Part shown: positions 22,501 to 34,456 of the stretch, one piece after another
Layout: every line of letters starts with the position of its first letter
Position numbering within the stretch: position 1 is the stretch's first letter
Origin: Manduca sexta
Taxonomy: Eukaryota > Arthropoda > Insecta > Lepidoptera > Sphingidae
Assembly: GCF_014839805.1 (NCBI RefSeq)
Contig: NC_051129.1
Span: forward strand, 1,426,001-1,490,000
DNA length: 64,000 bases
Direction of reading: 5' to 3'
The notes under the pieces: generated by a model
The model's database searches: none
What the model was told of the DNA's origin: nothing
What the model saw: only the letters and a program-made list of their open reading frames with translations
Translations under genes and position numbers: made by a program

Positions 22501-23324
22501 AAAACTATGATAAATCACAGTTAAGTTCAAAATAATTGTAATGTGAGTTGTTATCGTTCGTCAACGCAATCGAAGCTATTAACCTTGTTCACATGCAATG
22601 CCATCGTTTCTTCAAGCTAATGAACCTACATACATGACCTTTATTATGTTTTGTTTACTCAGTTTTAAGTGATTTTGTATTCAATTTTCAATTAAATATT
22701 ATGAGCTGTATATTTTTTATTACTGGAAGTATTTAAAGTTAAAGAAAAAGGCGATCAGAAAGTTGCAACTCTAGTCATAGCGCGTCCTAGGTATATAGTT
22801 TTACCAATTCTAAACTATCTTATTCGAATCTTGATATACGAATTCGAATTTCAAAATTAGATCGTAACGCTCACAATATTATAGCTATCCGACTACACAG
22901 AAGATATATCATAGCTCCACGTAGATATGAAAATTTAGTACCTCACGTTCAGCAATAAATCTAGGATTATAAATACCAATTCATACCTCGTACTGTTGAA
23001 AATCTGAATTAGAGAATTCCTTATCAGCAGCCATTAAAGGCTATAATACCGGTAAAATACTCGTAAAATGTTTAGTATTCTGTTAATGATTATGGAGCGA
23101 TAGAAATGTTTCAGTTATTGCACTCGACGCTCATATTTAGTGAGTATTATGTGTTTATATTGCTATTGTTTAATATAACTAAGTTAAAAGGTTTTAATAT
23201 AATCCTTCTTTATTATTAATAACCTATAGCATGACTTGTTCATGAATGGCTTGTAGATACTGAATTATTCATGACGAGCATTAAATTTGATAGATTTTTG
23301 TACGTTGTGTCATTTGGCCCTTGC
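22501..23324. other. Intergenic between transporter and next CDS
   Basis: Contains the transporter 3' UTR (ATTAAA at 22691, AATAAA at about 22954). No exon could be supported here, although the CDS that follows may need an upstream first exon. Confidence 0.5.
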
Positions 23325-23400
23325 TGAGAAAACTTAAACATAAAAACCGCGATAAAATCCGAAAAATAGTTTAATTTGAATGTAGAGTATCATGTTTTGA
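23325..23400 (+). repeat. Fragment of repeat F
   Basis: aaaaccgcgataaaatccg followed by aaaatagtttaatttgaatg, the tail segment of the repeat at 2037-2210 and 26130-26250. It lies directly before the acceptor of the next CDS. Confidence 0.5.
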
Positions 23401-23438
23401 ACGATTTTAGTTTAGTTCCACAACATAACGTTTTTCAG

Positions 23439-24241
23439 TTTTCTTCTTGGACTTTTGCAACACCAAAAGCATATTCGACTTCGACGCAGATGACATACTG
23501 AAATCAATGATCGGCGAAATTTCTCGACTGCCACATAGAATCGCATTTCCAGATATCAAAGGCTTGTTATACCCAAAGAAAGATAAAAAAACACCAAAAT
23601 ATGTTATGAAGACCAATCCAACGACTACAAAAATGATTGTACAAGCAACTGTGCACCCTTCGCCGCGAAAGGTGCCAGAAATAACAATAAGGGACATAAA
23701 CATTAGAAAAATGAATATGAATTTAGCTCGATTGTTCAGCAAACATACTTCGTTACCAGACTTCGCGAACGGAGCCGACGATCCATCACACGAGACGCGT
23801 AGATTCGATGCCATTCGAGCAAAAATGGAAACTTACGAACCAACCGATTTTTTGCGTCAAGAATACTTTTACAACGAGAACGGAACGAAGATTCTAATGG
23901 AGAAAAACAAAACTATAGAGTTAATGGCACATTATGTTTACGAGACGAGGTACAAGCTTCCCTACTCCCAGCTCATGAGGGAGAAATACAAAGATGATGT
24001 GAGGTACAAACTCGGGTACTGTTTCTCTTTACTTCGGCAGTTGAAGCAGCAGCAACGGCTAATTTATTCGACGTTGATGAACCATTATTTGAAGACCGTG
24101 ACCTTGCACTTCCACATGAAGATGTATGAGAAGGTGGTGCGGCTGGATGTCGATGTACGCGATCTGATACAGTATATAAAAGATCTTGAAAGACATAGAA
24201 GACTTATGGTCGATCCGACTTATTATGACGATAACAAATAA
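23439..24241 (+). CDS. Uncharacterised charged protein, C-terminal exon or whole gene
   Basis: A long open frame ends in TAA at 24239-24241. The first in-frame ATG is at 23507 (MIGEISRLPHRIAFPDIKGL), giving 244 residues. The frame runs further upstream to an acceptor-like gtttttcag at 23438 with sensible sequence (FFLDFCNTKSIFDFDADD), so an upstream exon with the true start is likely. The N-terminal third is basic (YPKKDKKTPKYVMKTN). The C-terminal half is rich in charged and aromatic residues and looks helical (MREKYKDDVRYKLGYCFSLL, LRQLKQQQRLIYSTLMNHYL, QYIKDLERHRRLMVDPTYY). No signal peptide, membrane helix or catalytic motif is visible. The antisense frame at 23407-23814 is hydrophobic and is judged a shadow. 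It follows the transporter in the same direction about 0.95 kb away, with no sign of co-transcription. The family is not recognised. Confidence 0.75.
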
Positions 24242-24289
24242 TTAACTGATTTTTATATTGTTTAATTATTCTAGACATATTCATATATG

Positions 24290-24398
24290 TAATATCAGTC
24301 CTGTTACGTATATTATATACTTTCCCCCTGTTAGGCACGTGCCTCCTCTCCTATTGAGAGGATTAAGGTCTTGGTAAACCACGCTTGATCCTACTTAA
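24290..24398 (-). repeat. SINE family A, 3' fragment
   Basis: Only the tail-side 110 bases remain (gtaatatcagtcctg... gaggattaaggtcttgg). It lies just downstream of the uncharacterised CDS, so may be in its 3' UTR. Confidence 0.65.
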
Positions 24399-25060
24399 AA
24401 GTTTGATCTTGGGAAGCTACATCATTTACGGATAACGGATCTTCAAACTGAACAAAATTTCAAAATAGGAGCAATAATTTCAGAATTTTGTACGTTTCAA
24501 GAACAAACAAAAAATAAATTGTATTTTTGATAATTGTAGATAAAATTAAGGCCAATTGTAATTCCGCTTTAAACTTACAATTCAGTACAATTACTGGATC
24601 TTATAAGAAATACTATTGGGACGAAGTAGTGCCCAGACAGTCACTTAGTAGTTTAGATGGCGTTCTGTTTTTGCGAAACTTACCATAATACGAGCAAATT
24701 ATCTCCTAATTGCATAAAAAAGACACATTAACTACTGGCTAAGATACACTCGTCAAATTACTAGAGAAAATTCCAAAGTTAACAGCTTAAACGTAGTTTT
24801 ATGTTTCTCTCAGCCACGTTAAAGTTTAGTAGCGAATAAATCTGGCCAGTTTCCAGTACACTGCACCGAATTGAATAAATGAACGGAGTCGGCCTTCGTT
24901 ATCTATTTTTGCTACGGTAAAAATAAAAGTTGAAAAGTATAAACGAATTTTGTTGCGTTCGGTTTTTGAATTTTGTTTTTTTTTTTTTTCTTGAGGTAAG
25001 AAAGATTTGAAAAACGAATGTATATAAACTTTTTTGGTGATAGCCTAATGATAAACTTGT
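24399..25060. other. Non-coding stretch
   Basis: AT-rich, with an AATAAA at about 24513 and no exon or repeat recognised. Confidence 0.45.
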
Positions 25061-25268
25061 TCAATAAAGATTGACTTGCACCAATAAACGCCAACGAACC
25101 GGGGATTTTAGTTGGTATACTGGTGTAATGTATATACAGGGGTAAGGACTCAGTCCAATGCTCGCTTGGAGGATGCAATAGTCCCGAGTGACGACATTAG
25201 GCCGGCGAAACAAACATAGCTGCTCCACTCACCCCCCAGGTGTCGGTAGCGGTAACGCGTTTATTCTC
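25061..25268. repeat. Interspersed repeat E, copy 1
   Basis: ggggattttagttggtatac, aggggtaaggactcagtccaatg, cccgagtg-acgacatt and a gtagcggtaacgcgtt end are shared with 43905-44090. A related fragment lies at about 11400-11460. The class was not determined. Confidence 0.6.
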
Positions 25269-26129
25269 ACAAAAAAATATTGGCTAGCATCCATTCCAAG
25301 GGAAATCGTATCTAGGGAAATTGTTCTGATATATTTTTCATAATCAGAAAGAAACATTAATTAGTGCAGTTTCAAAACTTTGCTTTCTTACCAACATACA
25401 AAACTTCAGTTAATATTAGTATTTGCAGAATTAAACCAGTAGTTTCAAAGTTTACAGCTATTAAGCCGAGAAACATCTTTAGTATCCCGACAAATTAAAA
25501 AATCCATTACAAGTGCACATAATATGTGCTAGAACATTCCTGATCGTAATGCTGTGTGGCAGCGACCTCAGAAGTAGTTCCACAGCTCTCAGATAAGAAT
25601 TCCAGACGACGCTAATGGCTCAGATATCTGAATTTAAATACCTTCCCAGCGTGCGCTCACGGAATCCTATAACTTTGCTCCGCTCATCAAATCTTTAGCG
25701 GTTTGATGGGTTTTTGAACGGATTGTTATGAGGAAAATGCAGATTTTGAAGTAAATGATTGAAGTTTGTTTTTGGATTATTCTGATGCATCTTTGTTGTT
25801 TCTGAGGTTTTATTTTTTAAGCTAATATATTCTACTGCACTTGATTGTAAGAATAGTGCGGTTTTAATATGGCAAACATGGTATAACACTGCGTTTTGGA
25901 CTGCGGCCGACAAAACTATGAGTATTGTGGGTTAGATTATACTGTATAAATGTTAATTAGAGTAGGAATCTAGAGATTTTTAACCTCGTGTATCAGACCA
26001 TAATTAGAACAATAAATAACATATTTTAATTTCCTAAAACACGAACTAGTTGCATCACTATCTTTCCATTTAATGATAGTATAACCCCTATTTTAAATGT
26101 TTAAATTCACGCAAGCCTGGGATCTTGTT
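25269..26129. other. Non-coding stretch
   Basis: No frame or repeat recognised. Confidence 0.45.
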
Positions 26130-26250
26130 CTACATTTACGTCGTTAGAAACGTCGGAAGAAAAGTATAATATAAAAAACCGCGAGAAAATCCGTAAAATA
26201 GTTTTATTTCAATGTAACATTCGTGTAAACATAAGAAGTCATTATATTTA
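26130..26250 (+). repeat. Fragment of repeat F
   Basis: gttagaaacgtcggaagaaa, then aaaaaccgcgagaaaatccg and gtaaacataagaagtcatta match 2085-2210. Confidence 0.6.
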
Positions 26251-27297
26251 CATTTTAAAAATACTGCACTCGAATTAAACAAGAAACGATATTGTTATCG
26301 AGGAAAACGTTACCATTCCCGCCAAAACACTCCAATGTTGCCAGTTAAAAAATTAGTAAATTGTACGTGGCCAGTGTTACAATGGCGCGTTTAAAATTGC
26401 GAGCGTTGCACTCGGTGTTGCCAGATCGTTTGGCACATCGCCAGAGCAAACTCGGAACGACTCTGAATAAATGAACATGGATGAAAAACATTTGTTGCTC
26501 TCAACTATTGTCGTTTTTTTTGCGGTGGCGAATTTTTAAGAAAAAATTTATACGGATGTAATATGGTTCGCTGGGGAGTTTTTGCATTTTTTATGGTAAT
26601 ATTATTAGGTGGAAAAGTCAAGTACAAAAGTCATTTTTGTAAGTGGCAACCCCACTAAATAATTGTGTCAGACTGACTGTTATTTTTGAGTCGTAGTCCT
26701 ACTAAACAATATTGTTTAACCTGATAATATTATTAGAGATGATGCAGTTTAGTTTTTTTGATATAAACAAGTTAACGTGATCGAGATATCGCGTTTATTT
26801 TACTTATAAAAATATTGCACTAAAAATAAATATGCAAACAGAAAAACACGCCTAATTATGAAATACGACATACAACAAAGTAATCAGTGCGTATGCGGTA
26901 AGTTTCGTCACGATATTATTATAATACATTTTTATTTGTTTTTTTTTAATTTTGAGCGACACGCATTTGGGTTGCCCCTCGGCAGGATATGGGGCACTGG
27001 TACAAAGGGTGTGTGGCGCAAGGAATAACCGTCAGTGATTATTCTCATTTTTTTGGGGTTTCATTCCTCTTCCTTTGTTTTTTTTTTTAAACGAATTCAA
27101 AGAAGCAGGCAGTTATTTATTTGGCGTGTTTATTTTATGTTTTTTACTTCAGAACTCATTTATTAACCGATTTGGTAAATTCCTTTAATTAGTCAGCAAC
27201 TCCAAATTTAGGAACACGTAAGTATATAGGTAAGGTTATTTTTTTTTGTTTTTAGTATTTGGAGGCGGTAAAGTTTTGTAGATCGACCTATTGAATA
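26251..27297. other. Non-coding stretch
   Basis: Includes a somewhat GC-richer part at 26370-26470 (gcgagcgttgcactcggtgt) without a supported exon, and T-rich runs near 26940 and 27080. Confidence 0.4.
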
Positions 27298-27305
27298 CTC
27301 TATAA

Positions 27306-27530
27306 CAGTGGTTCCCAAAGTTGACTGCACCGCGAACAATCTAAATTACAAATTCTGAACTCACTTCTAGACTGTCATGTAGACACTTTTCATACTTATT
27401 AACACGCAAGGAGTGCTGTCTTAGTGTCAATTTCGGTTATTTTTCTCAGACATCAGTTATCATTCATTCTATTTATCAGGGCCCAACAAATAATCCTCCG
27501 CGACTCACCAGTGTAGCTTGGGAAACACTG
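27306..27530. mobile_element. hAT-type MITE, 225 bp, with 8-bp TSD
   Basis: Begins cagtggttcccaaag and ends cttgggaaacactg, the inverted-repeat form typical of hAT elements. It is flanked by ctctataa (27298-27305) and ccctataa (27531-27538), an 8-bp target duplication with one mismatch, as hAT insertion makes. The interior has no coding frame, so it is non-autonomous. Confidence 0.85.
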
Positions 27531-27538
27531 CCCTATAA

Positions 27539-28551
27539 TATAATGTACCATTGTTAGGTATCCCTCGTCCTTATACAGTCAGTACGTCTCAAAACGATTT
27601 TAGCCTTATTCTACATTCCTCGCGACACGGAAAACTAGTTTCCTAAAATTATACCTATTTTGGTTCGGTTAAAGCTTTGTTCGTAGAGGGTAAAATGACG
27701 GGATCGTTTGTTTAAGGAACCGACGGTAAGCCCTGCCAACCGCTCTAAGCCCTGTAGCGCGCGGACGTGCTCGCTGCTACGAAACGTGTATATTGTAACC
27801 AGTTTTGAGATATTACTTTATGCTTCATGCTTGAGTGCAACGAGACGGTAATGTCTTTGTATTAAAACTGAATTTACTTTAAAAGTTACTTTTACTAATG
27901 ATAGGTATATTTTTTTGAGGTTTGAAGAAATTATTTTGTAATAGGCATCGGCATGATTGTGTCTCTTTTCAATGTCAATTTAATTACTAAGTCGACAGTT
28001 TCGTTTTTTTCGAACATACTGTATCGTCCCAAATTTTAACCTATATATCTAGTAAACAGCTATATTTATATTGATTCCGAAAAGCAACCAAATAAAATAT
28101 ATAAAGCTTTGAGATCAAATTTTATTTGCGTTGGTGCATTTCCTCGATAGATCTGAGACTATTCGTTCGCAATTTCAACTGGTAGAGGAAGGCACGTACT
28201 CTATAGTCGTATAGTAAATTTAGTATAGTAAAATAAATGCACAATAGTAAAATTCCCGCTACCGCTCACATTTTACACCAAAAGTGATATCAAGCACGCT
28301 CTGCGTTAGGTAAAACAAAAAAAATATGATAAACAACACCAAAACCCTTATCGGCATGAAAGAAACAGCTCCGACGTTATTTCGACGCAATTTAGTGTTT
28401 ATTGTCAAATAATTTCGGCGCATGCGATACCGCGAGGTAATGTTCAAGTAATAACCTTTTCGATATTGTTATCAGGATTGCGTGGCGAGGAAAGTAATCG
28501 AGCGGTGGAAATAATGCATTTTGAAAATATTAGGAGTTTATGTCTTTTTTA
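27539..28551. other. Non-coding stretch with a GC-rich patch
   Basis: The patch at about 27690-27790 (accgacggtaagccctgcca... tagcgcgcggacgtgctcgc) stands out. It contains a donor-like cgacg|gtaagcc on the + strand and could be an untranslated first exon, but nothing else supports this. Confidence 0.35.
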
Positions 28552-28885
28552 GGGTTCCGTACCTCAAAAGGAAAAACGGAGACCTTATAGGATCACTTTG
28601 TTGTCCGTCCGTCCGTCTGTCAAGACCCTTTTTCTCAGGAACGCGTGGAAGTATTAAGCTGAAATTTATATCAAATACTCAGGGCTACTGTCCCTTGGAG
28701 CTGTGAAAAAATCAAACTTCTATGTTAACGCCATCAAAAGAAACAGCAATTTAAACCGCATTTTTTCAAACTCGCAACTACTCGCAAGGGAATCAAAACC
28801 TAAAGGGTACTTCCAGTCAACCTAGAATCTTGAAACTTTGCATGAAGCAAAGTTTTATAACACATATAAAGGAAACATTCTGAAA
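28552..28885 (+). repeat. 'agggttccgtac' LINE-type repeat
   Basis: Starts agggttccgtacctcaaaag and continues with the gtccgtccgtctgtcaagac segment typical of an abundant insect repeat, probably RTE-related. A short terminal piece is also at 61806-61860. Confidence 0.6.
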
Positions 28886-28903
28886 AACTTATTTTTTTTT
28901 CTT

Positions 28904-29200
28904 TGAATGACGAGACGAGCTTGTCGTTCGCTTGATGTTAAATGATACGACCGCCCATAATCAGTAAAAACACCATCTAACACCTAGAATTACAAGGTTC
29001 TGTTTGGTATTCCATTGCGTTCGCCATCCTAAGACATGAGATGTTAAATCTTATTATATCCAGTAATTACACTGGCTACAATGTCCTACAAACCGGAACA
29101 CAACCGTGGCTACGCACTGCTGCTTGGCGGCAGAAATAGTCATTGCAGTGCTACCTACCCAGACGGACTCTCACATATGAGAGACCTACCACCAGTAAAA
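28904..29200 (+). repeat. Interspersed repeat B, full length
   Basis: tgaatgacgagacgagcttg through tggcggcagaaatag to gagacctaccaccagtaaaa. It ends in the small ctctcacatatgagag hairpin. Confidence 0.8.
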
Positions 29201-29449
29201 AACAAATGTTTTACCGCAGTGTTTCTGTACGTAATCTGCAATATTTACTGTTAATAACATTGTGTAAGTATAATTGTGTTCCGGTCTCAAACATAACCAA
29301 AATTATAATAAGATATTATGAGACTCAACATTGTCGCTCAGTTATAAGTCAAATGCAGTGGCATGCAGTTCTTTGTCATTCAAATATCTGGTGATGCTGT
29401 TGTTAATACATTATTTTTTGTATGTGCTCGGCAAAGCATCCCTACTGCA

Positions 29450-29830
29450 CCTGAACGTAAGTGGAATGGGGTCCAATAGAATGTCGATTAACGAGAGATT
29501 ACCCCTCGGCAGTCGACACAATTATGTCGGCCTTTTAGATCCGGATATACACAGGCTGATCTCAGAACGCGACACACTTACGCGAGCCACTATGGCGGGT
29601 TTTGACGCCTTGTGTACAGTGGTCGCTATCCGGACGGATATAAAATATATTTTCCTACCACTAACAAATCGATTCGATTATCATCAGACGAGTGGCTTAT
29701 CCAACTTTCTCAGTTGTATATTAAATACAGCCAGCATAATTATGTCGATGGGCGAGGGATACTCATCTCTCGTCTGTCTATACTATATCTCCACTCCGCT
29801 AACAATCGGGTTCAATGGGGGTCACTTTAC
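29450..29830 (-). repeat. Repeat C, antisense, with a second partial copy
   Basis: 29450-29700 is the reverse complement of the 7233-7490 type. 29720-29830 repeats part of it (cataattatgtcgatgggcg, ggttcaatgggg), so two copies lie in tandem or an internal duplication occurred. Confidence 0.65.
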
Positions 29831-30130
29831 CATGGAGTATAAAAATATATGTACATACAATAACTACTTAAACATAACCCTTTTTAGTTCGCCCAGTTGG
29901 GTAAATACCACGTTCATAAAGTTAAGAGTTTAAACATTTGAAACAATATACGTTTCTCTCATAAAGTATTTCAGTGTATAGATAATGAAGTTAGGAACGG
30001 TTTGAATGTGTTTTAGAAAGTGTCCGAAGAACGGCGTGAAGTGTCTCAACTAAATGGATTGATGAAGGATTGACGTGAGAAGGGAGTGTTTCGTCCCGTG
30101 TCTTGAAGGAGCGTGGGAGTACCTATCTAT
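29831..30130. other. Non-coding stretch
   Basis: Nothing recognised. Confidence 0.4.
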
Positions 30131-30457
30131 ATATAATAATATCAGCCCTGTATTATGTACTGTTCCACTGTTGGGCACGGGCCTCTTCTACTACTGAGAG
30201 GGATTAGACCTTAGTTCCCCACGCTGGCCTGGTGCGGATTGGTAGACTTCACACACCCTTGAAAATTCCTATAAAGAATTTCTCAGATATGCAGGTTTCC
30301 TCACGATATTTTCCTTCACCGTTAAAGCGAGTCATAATTCACAAAGAATACACACATAATTATTTAAAACATTCAGAGGTGTGTGCCTTTGGGATTTGAA
30401 CCTGCGGACATTCGTCTAAGCAGTCCGTTCCATAACCAACTAGGCTATCGCCGCTTT
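30131..30457 (-). repeat. tRNA-derived SINE, family A, full length
   Basis: Antisense copy. On the minus strand the head is AAAGCGGCGATAGCCTAGTT and the B box is GGTTCAAATCC. The ATT-rich tail is at 30131-30140. Confidence 0.85.
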
Positions 30458-30477
30458 ATTTGCTTTATTAAATTATC

Positions 30478-31045
30478 TATACTATTATATAAAGCAGAAG
30501 AGTTTGTTTGTTTGAACGCGCTTATCTCAGGAATTACTGATACGATTTGAAAAAATATTTGCGTGTTGAATGGTTTATTTATCAATGAAAGTTATACGCA
30601 TACAACATCACGCTACAAGCAATAGGAGCGCTCCATCAATGCAAAAACGGGAAAATATTAGCTATTCCTTTTATGAGATTTCGTTGCGTGCCCTACGCTA
30701 CTTTAATCCTTTCGGATTAAAATTACGCAACAATCAAGAATGACGCAAATGTTTCTTTTAAAAAAAATGTGAAATATATTTTATTTATTTAAGGAACTCC
30801 AATGAAGGATACACGGCTATAATAAAAATGTCGTAGCATTTTAAAACAAAGTGTCCCACAACATCTCTCTGGCTATCCGAACGCGATAAACTCAAAGACT
30901 AACCAGCGGATCTCGTTGAAATTAGTATGGGGATAGTTTGATAACCTGGGTAGGACATAGGCTTCGTTTTATCCCGGGAAAATATAAAGCCGGACTTTTA
31001 TCCTGGAAAACTCTTCCATGCAAAGCCACAAGCAAAAAATAGTCT
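30478..31045 (-). repeat. Repeat D region, composite
   Basis: Starts with actattatataaagcagaag agtttgtttgtttgaacgcg (the complement of the end of the 55.3-55.9 kb array element) and ends with the cttccatgcaaagccacaagc complement of the 'gcggcttcg' head. A 'caataggagcgctcc' piece at about 30617 corresponds to part of the 123-bp unit seen in the array. Confidence 0.6.
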
Positions 31046-31589
31046 TTAAAAATGAAAAAGATTGTTACGATATTTGGATGTTTGTTAGTAGAAAAAGGAA
31101 AAACCACTGAACGGATTTGGATTGAATTTTGCACATAGATAGGCCGTGTCATGGATTAATTTATACGCTACTTTTTATATGAAAATGAACACAATAGATC
31201 TTTTATCCCCAAAAAGGTAATTCACGCCGCAAATGTACAAGCACAACTTAGTAAAAATGAATATACATATACAACTATCTGTTATAAGTCCTCGATATCT
31301 TAAAAGCCATAACTACATCACCAGATAGCAAATAGCTCTCAATAAAGACTGCATGCTGGAATCCCCCAAGCAATACATCAGATCTGACAACCATAAAAGT
31401 GCGCTCGTTATGCAGTTACTCTACAAGACAAATGGTTTATACTCGGAATTCTGGCATGATTTATGCTGGGAGTTAAAGATGAACTAAGTTTTGACACTTT
31501 GAAAGTGGTTATCATGCAGTAACTAATATGTTACTTGCACATATTTTATTACAGAAAGGGAAAACAAAGGCGCAACTTCTGAACCCATT
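31046..31589. other. Decayed repeat D and non-coding sequence
   Basis: 31070-31180 resembles the 'ctgaacggatttgg' segment that accompanies repeat D. The rest is featureless. Confidence 0.4.
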
Positions 31590-31720
31590 TTCCATGTGTA
31601 TTCTTTCCCATGTTGTGATAGCGGCGAGACTATCACCAAGTAGATATTTTGTTTGTCTCTTGCTGGCATCTATATGATAATCTTGTGGCCCTCATTGAAA
31701 ATTTGTGTCAGGTAGACCGT
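31590..31720 (-). repeat. Decayed SINE S2 fragment
   Basis: tttcccatgttgtgatagcggcgag parallels the antisense S2 copy at 45290-45320 (cccatgatgtgatagagggcgag). Confidence 0.4.
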
Positions 31721-32004
31721 TCCTCTTGGCGGATGCTGAGCCTGGCATTTTTGGTCATACTACGGAGGCGGAAGGTTGAGATGTATGAGTAGGTATGCCG
31801 GGGGACTATGTTTTTGCATACCTATTCCAAAATCTTTTCTTTAATTTCATGTATTCCTAGTAATTTTGTCACCAATTCTTATACTGCTGTATGTACCTAT
31901 TACTATCTAGTCCAGAGGCAATGGCCAATTAAAGACTTTTTTCTCTCTTTCTTTTCTTTTCTTTCTTTCTTGCTTTGTTTAATACCGACCTCAAACTCCG
32001 GGCC

Positions 32005-32115
32005 GATATTGATCAGTAAATCCCAATATCCTCTTGCCCGACTTGGAATCCGTACGAGATGTCAGAGCGGTGGTCGAAACGCACGCAGTTATGCCACTAG
32101 GCCGTTTATTTATTA
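32005..32115 (-). repeat. Possible tRNA-derived SINE, other family
   Basis: On the minus strand ggcctagtggcataactgcg resembles an A box and ggattccaagtc a decayed B box. Only one copy was seen in the window, so the call is tentative. Confidence 0.35.
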
Positions 32116-32134
32116 CTCGAAGATAGGAACGTGA

Positions 32135-33376
32135 TAATAGCTAGAGGTGTAAAGGTAGTTGAATTGTGAAGGTTCCATGATTCCTGAGAGGGTTGTGCAC
32201 TCGTATGGGAATTTAAAAAAATATTTATTACCTATTTTGAGTATGAGTATATCATATCGGGAACCTGCATAACCGTATTTTTATGCCACGGAATGAGAAG
32301 AGTGTAAGTGACTGGACATAAACAGTAATAAACGAAACTTGCATTTCACTTAATTTCATTTAATATAGGTGGTAGCATCGCTTCAAAGAAAATTATAGGT
32401 TCGAGATATATGAAGACACTTTCGAAGCCCTCTAAAAACTATTTAACATAATTAAAAATAAACAGCACCGGATTTTAAAACTTTTATTTGTATTACAAAA
32501 ATCTATAGCGTGTTGGACAATTTAATCCGAACAGAAACGGATTCATTTTGCATTACTTTGCTGACTTTATGGTTTCTAATTCGCTTACAAAGTTTGTTGC
32601 TGAGTTTACAAGGCTGCGTGATAGCGTGAGAGTATCAACTTCGTGCGAATTCCGAAGAATATTGTGGATATTAATGAAGCGGAGTTATGTCAAAATGTAC
32701 TAACTATTTTGAAACATTTGTGGATTGTTATGTGATACGGTTGAATTTTTCTATGAATAAAATGTGTGTATTGGTTGACAGATACCTTTTGTGTCAGATA
32801 TAAATGAATAATTAATTTCGAAAGGGGCACATGTCGGAAAATGTAAAAAGTTCAGGAAATGGACAGAACTTATTATTTTCGGGAGAAGTGTAAATTTATT
32901 TTTGGGTTACAATTTGGGGTCAATTAGCAATAAAAAATTATGTTTTGTTATGTTCTGCTATTATATATGTATGCATTTCTAGATATTTTATTTTTTATGA
33001 GATTTGCCCATTTCGAAATTGCATATTCAAATAGACCTTAACGTGTTTTGCTGAGCAGTAAAGTGTCAATAATTTTTCATAACTTATTTTTGAATATTTT
33101 ATGGATGCATTTTGACATAACTAGATTCCAGTATCCCATTTACAGGTTTCTCCCGGTGGTGACTGCAGGGTACGTCCGAAACCCACCAAAAAAACTGTCT
33201 AGATCAGTAACGTTGAAAAGATGTACAGTTACCTATGTTAGAAATAAACTCAGAAAAACTCACGCAGATCAATTAAGTCGCGGATTAACATAATATAGAT
33301 GACTTTTATTTCAAATTGTAAACATTAGAGCATTTTAACAAGAAAGAAATACAGAACGGAATTTTGCCATGGTAGT
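32135..33376. other. Non-coding stretch
   Basis: AT-rich. An open frame at 33048-33293 has no ATG-based start or family likeness and is not called. Confidence 0.4.
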
Positions 33377-33610
33377 CGAGAGGGCGGTAAGTCAGAAAAG
33401 GCGGTTCTGCTTTATTACATGGTTAGCTAGATTATATTATAGTTCTTACTGATGTTTATCAAACAAGGAAATGCATTTATACTTAGTTGACGTGGATATA
33501 AGAAGACTAGATAGGAAGAAAATTTGTTTAACGTGCATTCCAAATCAGAAATAAAAAAATTCGCCTTTGACTTACTACCCTCTCGATTAGTAATCGAATG
33601 CGGCATAATT
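33377..33610 (+). repeat. Duplicated segment, copy 2 (see 20410-20635)
   Basis: aaaggcggttctgctttatt... aatgcatttatacttagttg... gtgcattccaaatcagaaat... ctaccctctcg follow the same order as upstream of the transporter, with one 35-base insertion near 33426-33460. No transporter coding sequence follows it here. Confidence 0.55.
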
Positions 33611-33704
33611 TTTGCACACAACACTTAATAACACTGATAATAACCCTGAAACCAAAACACCGTTTGACTTCAGATATAAACAAAGCTGAATAAATATTTC
33701 TAAT

Positions 33705-33897
33705 TTATACTAAGATATAAAGCTGAAGTGTTTGTTTAAACGCGCTAATGTCAGGAATTACTAAACCCATTTGAATTTTTAATAATAGGAAGCTAAATTA
33801 CTCTCGTGTGCTATAGAGTACTTTTAATCTCGGAAAAATATTTATTATAATCAAAAGACATTTTCGCGTGAGAGAATCCGCAGGCGTAAGCTAGTTT
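33705..33897 (-). repeat. Repeat D, antisense copy
   Basis: aaagctgaagtgtttgtttaaacgcg at the left and gagaatccgcaggcgtaagctag at the right mark both ends of a shortened copy. Confidence 0.55.
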
Positions 33898-34169
33898 TCC
33901 TGTAAACATGACATCCATCCGACACATGTTTTATGGTAATACATCAACCCTTCCAGGAACACGAGTTGAACACGCAGCAACTTACCGAAGTATTAAACTT
34001 TACCCGCATTAAGGAGTTAGCTTTACGCGTATCTTATATTCAAATTAGATGATTTATGACCCGACTTCGCTATGAGTGTGCGACGGATTATAATGTAAGG
34101 CGCTGCGCAGACGCCAATTTGTTCCCGAAATGCTACCAAACTGACGGCATCTGACGGTTTCAGCGTTGA

Positions 34170-34310
34170 AATTTAACTAGTTTTCAGATTTTATCGCGAT
34201 TTTTTACATTTAATTTTGTCCCGACGTTTCGAAGACTGCAGCCTTCATGATTAAGGAGCAGACCAGGTATCGGTCATCCGAAAAGTCAAAGTTACAATAT
34301 AAATGCATTT
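34170..34310 (-). repeat. Repeat F, antisense copy
   Basis: cagattttatcgcgatttttt, then cccgacgtttcgaagactgc and the gtcatccgaaaagtcaaagtta end, which is shared with 35325-35345. Confidence 0.55.
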
Positions 34311-34456
34311 CTTTATATTTTTTATTACTACACATGATATACTTATTACTTCTTAATAAAAATGAGTGAAAACATAAAAGATAAAAGAGGCAAAAAGTTC
34401 TCGAGTGGAGACCACGTAGCGGCAATTGCAGCGTTGGACGCCCACCTGGAAGGACA

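Noticed and set aside
23407..23814. 135-residue minus-strand frame with hydrophobic stretches
   Set aside because: It is exactly antisense to the better-supported + strand CDS and its hydrophobicity is the mirror of the Lys/Asp-rich codons there.
29331..29933. 200-residue + strand frame
   Set aside because: Covers repeat C copies in antisense; no domain, and equivalent frames in other copies are broken.
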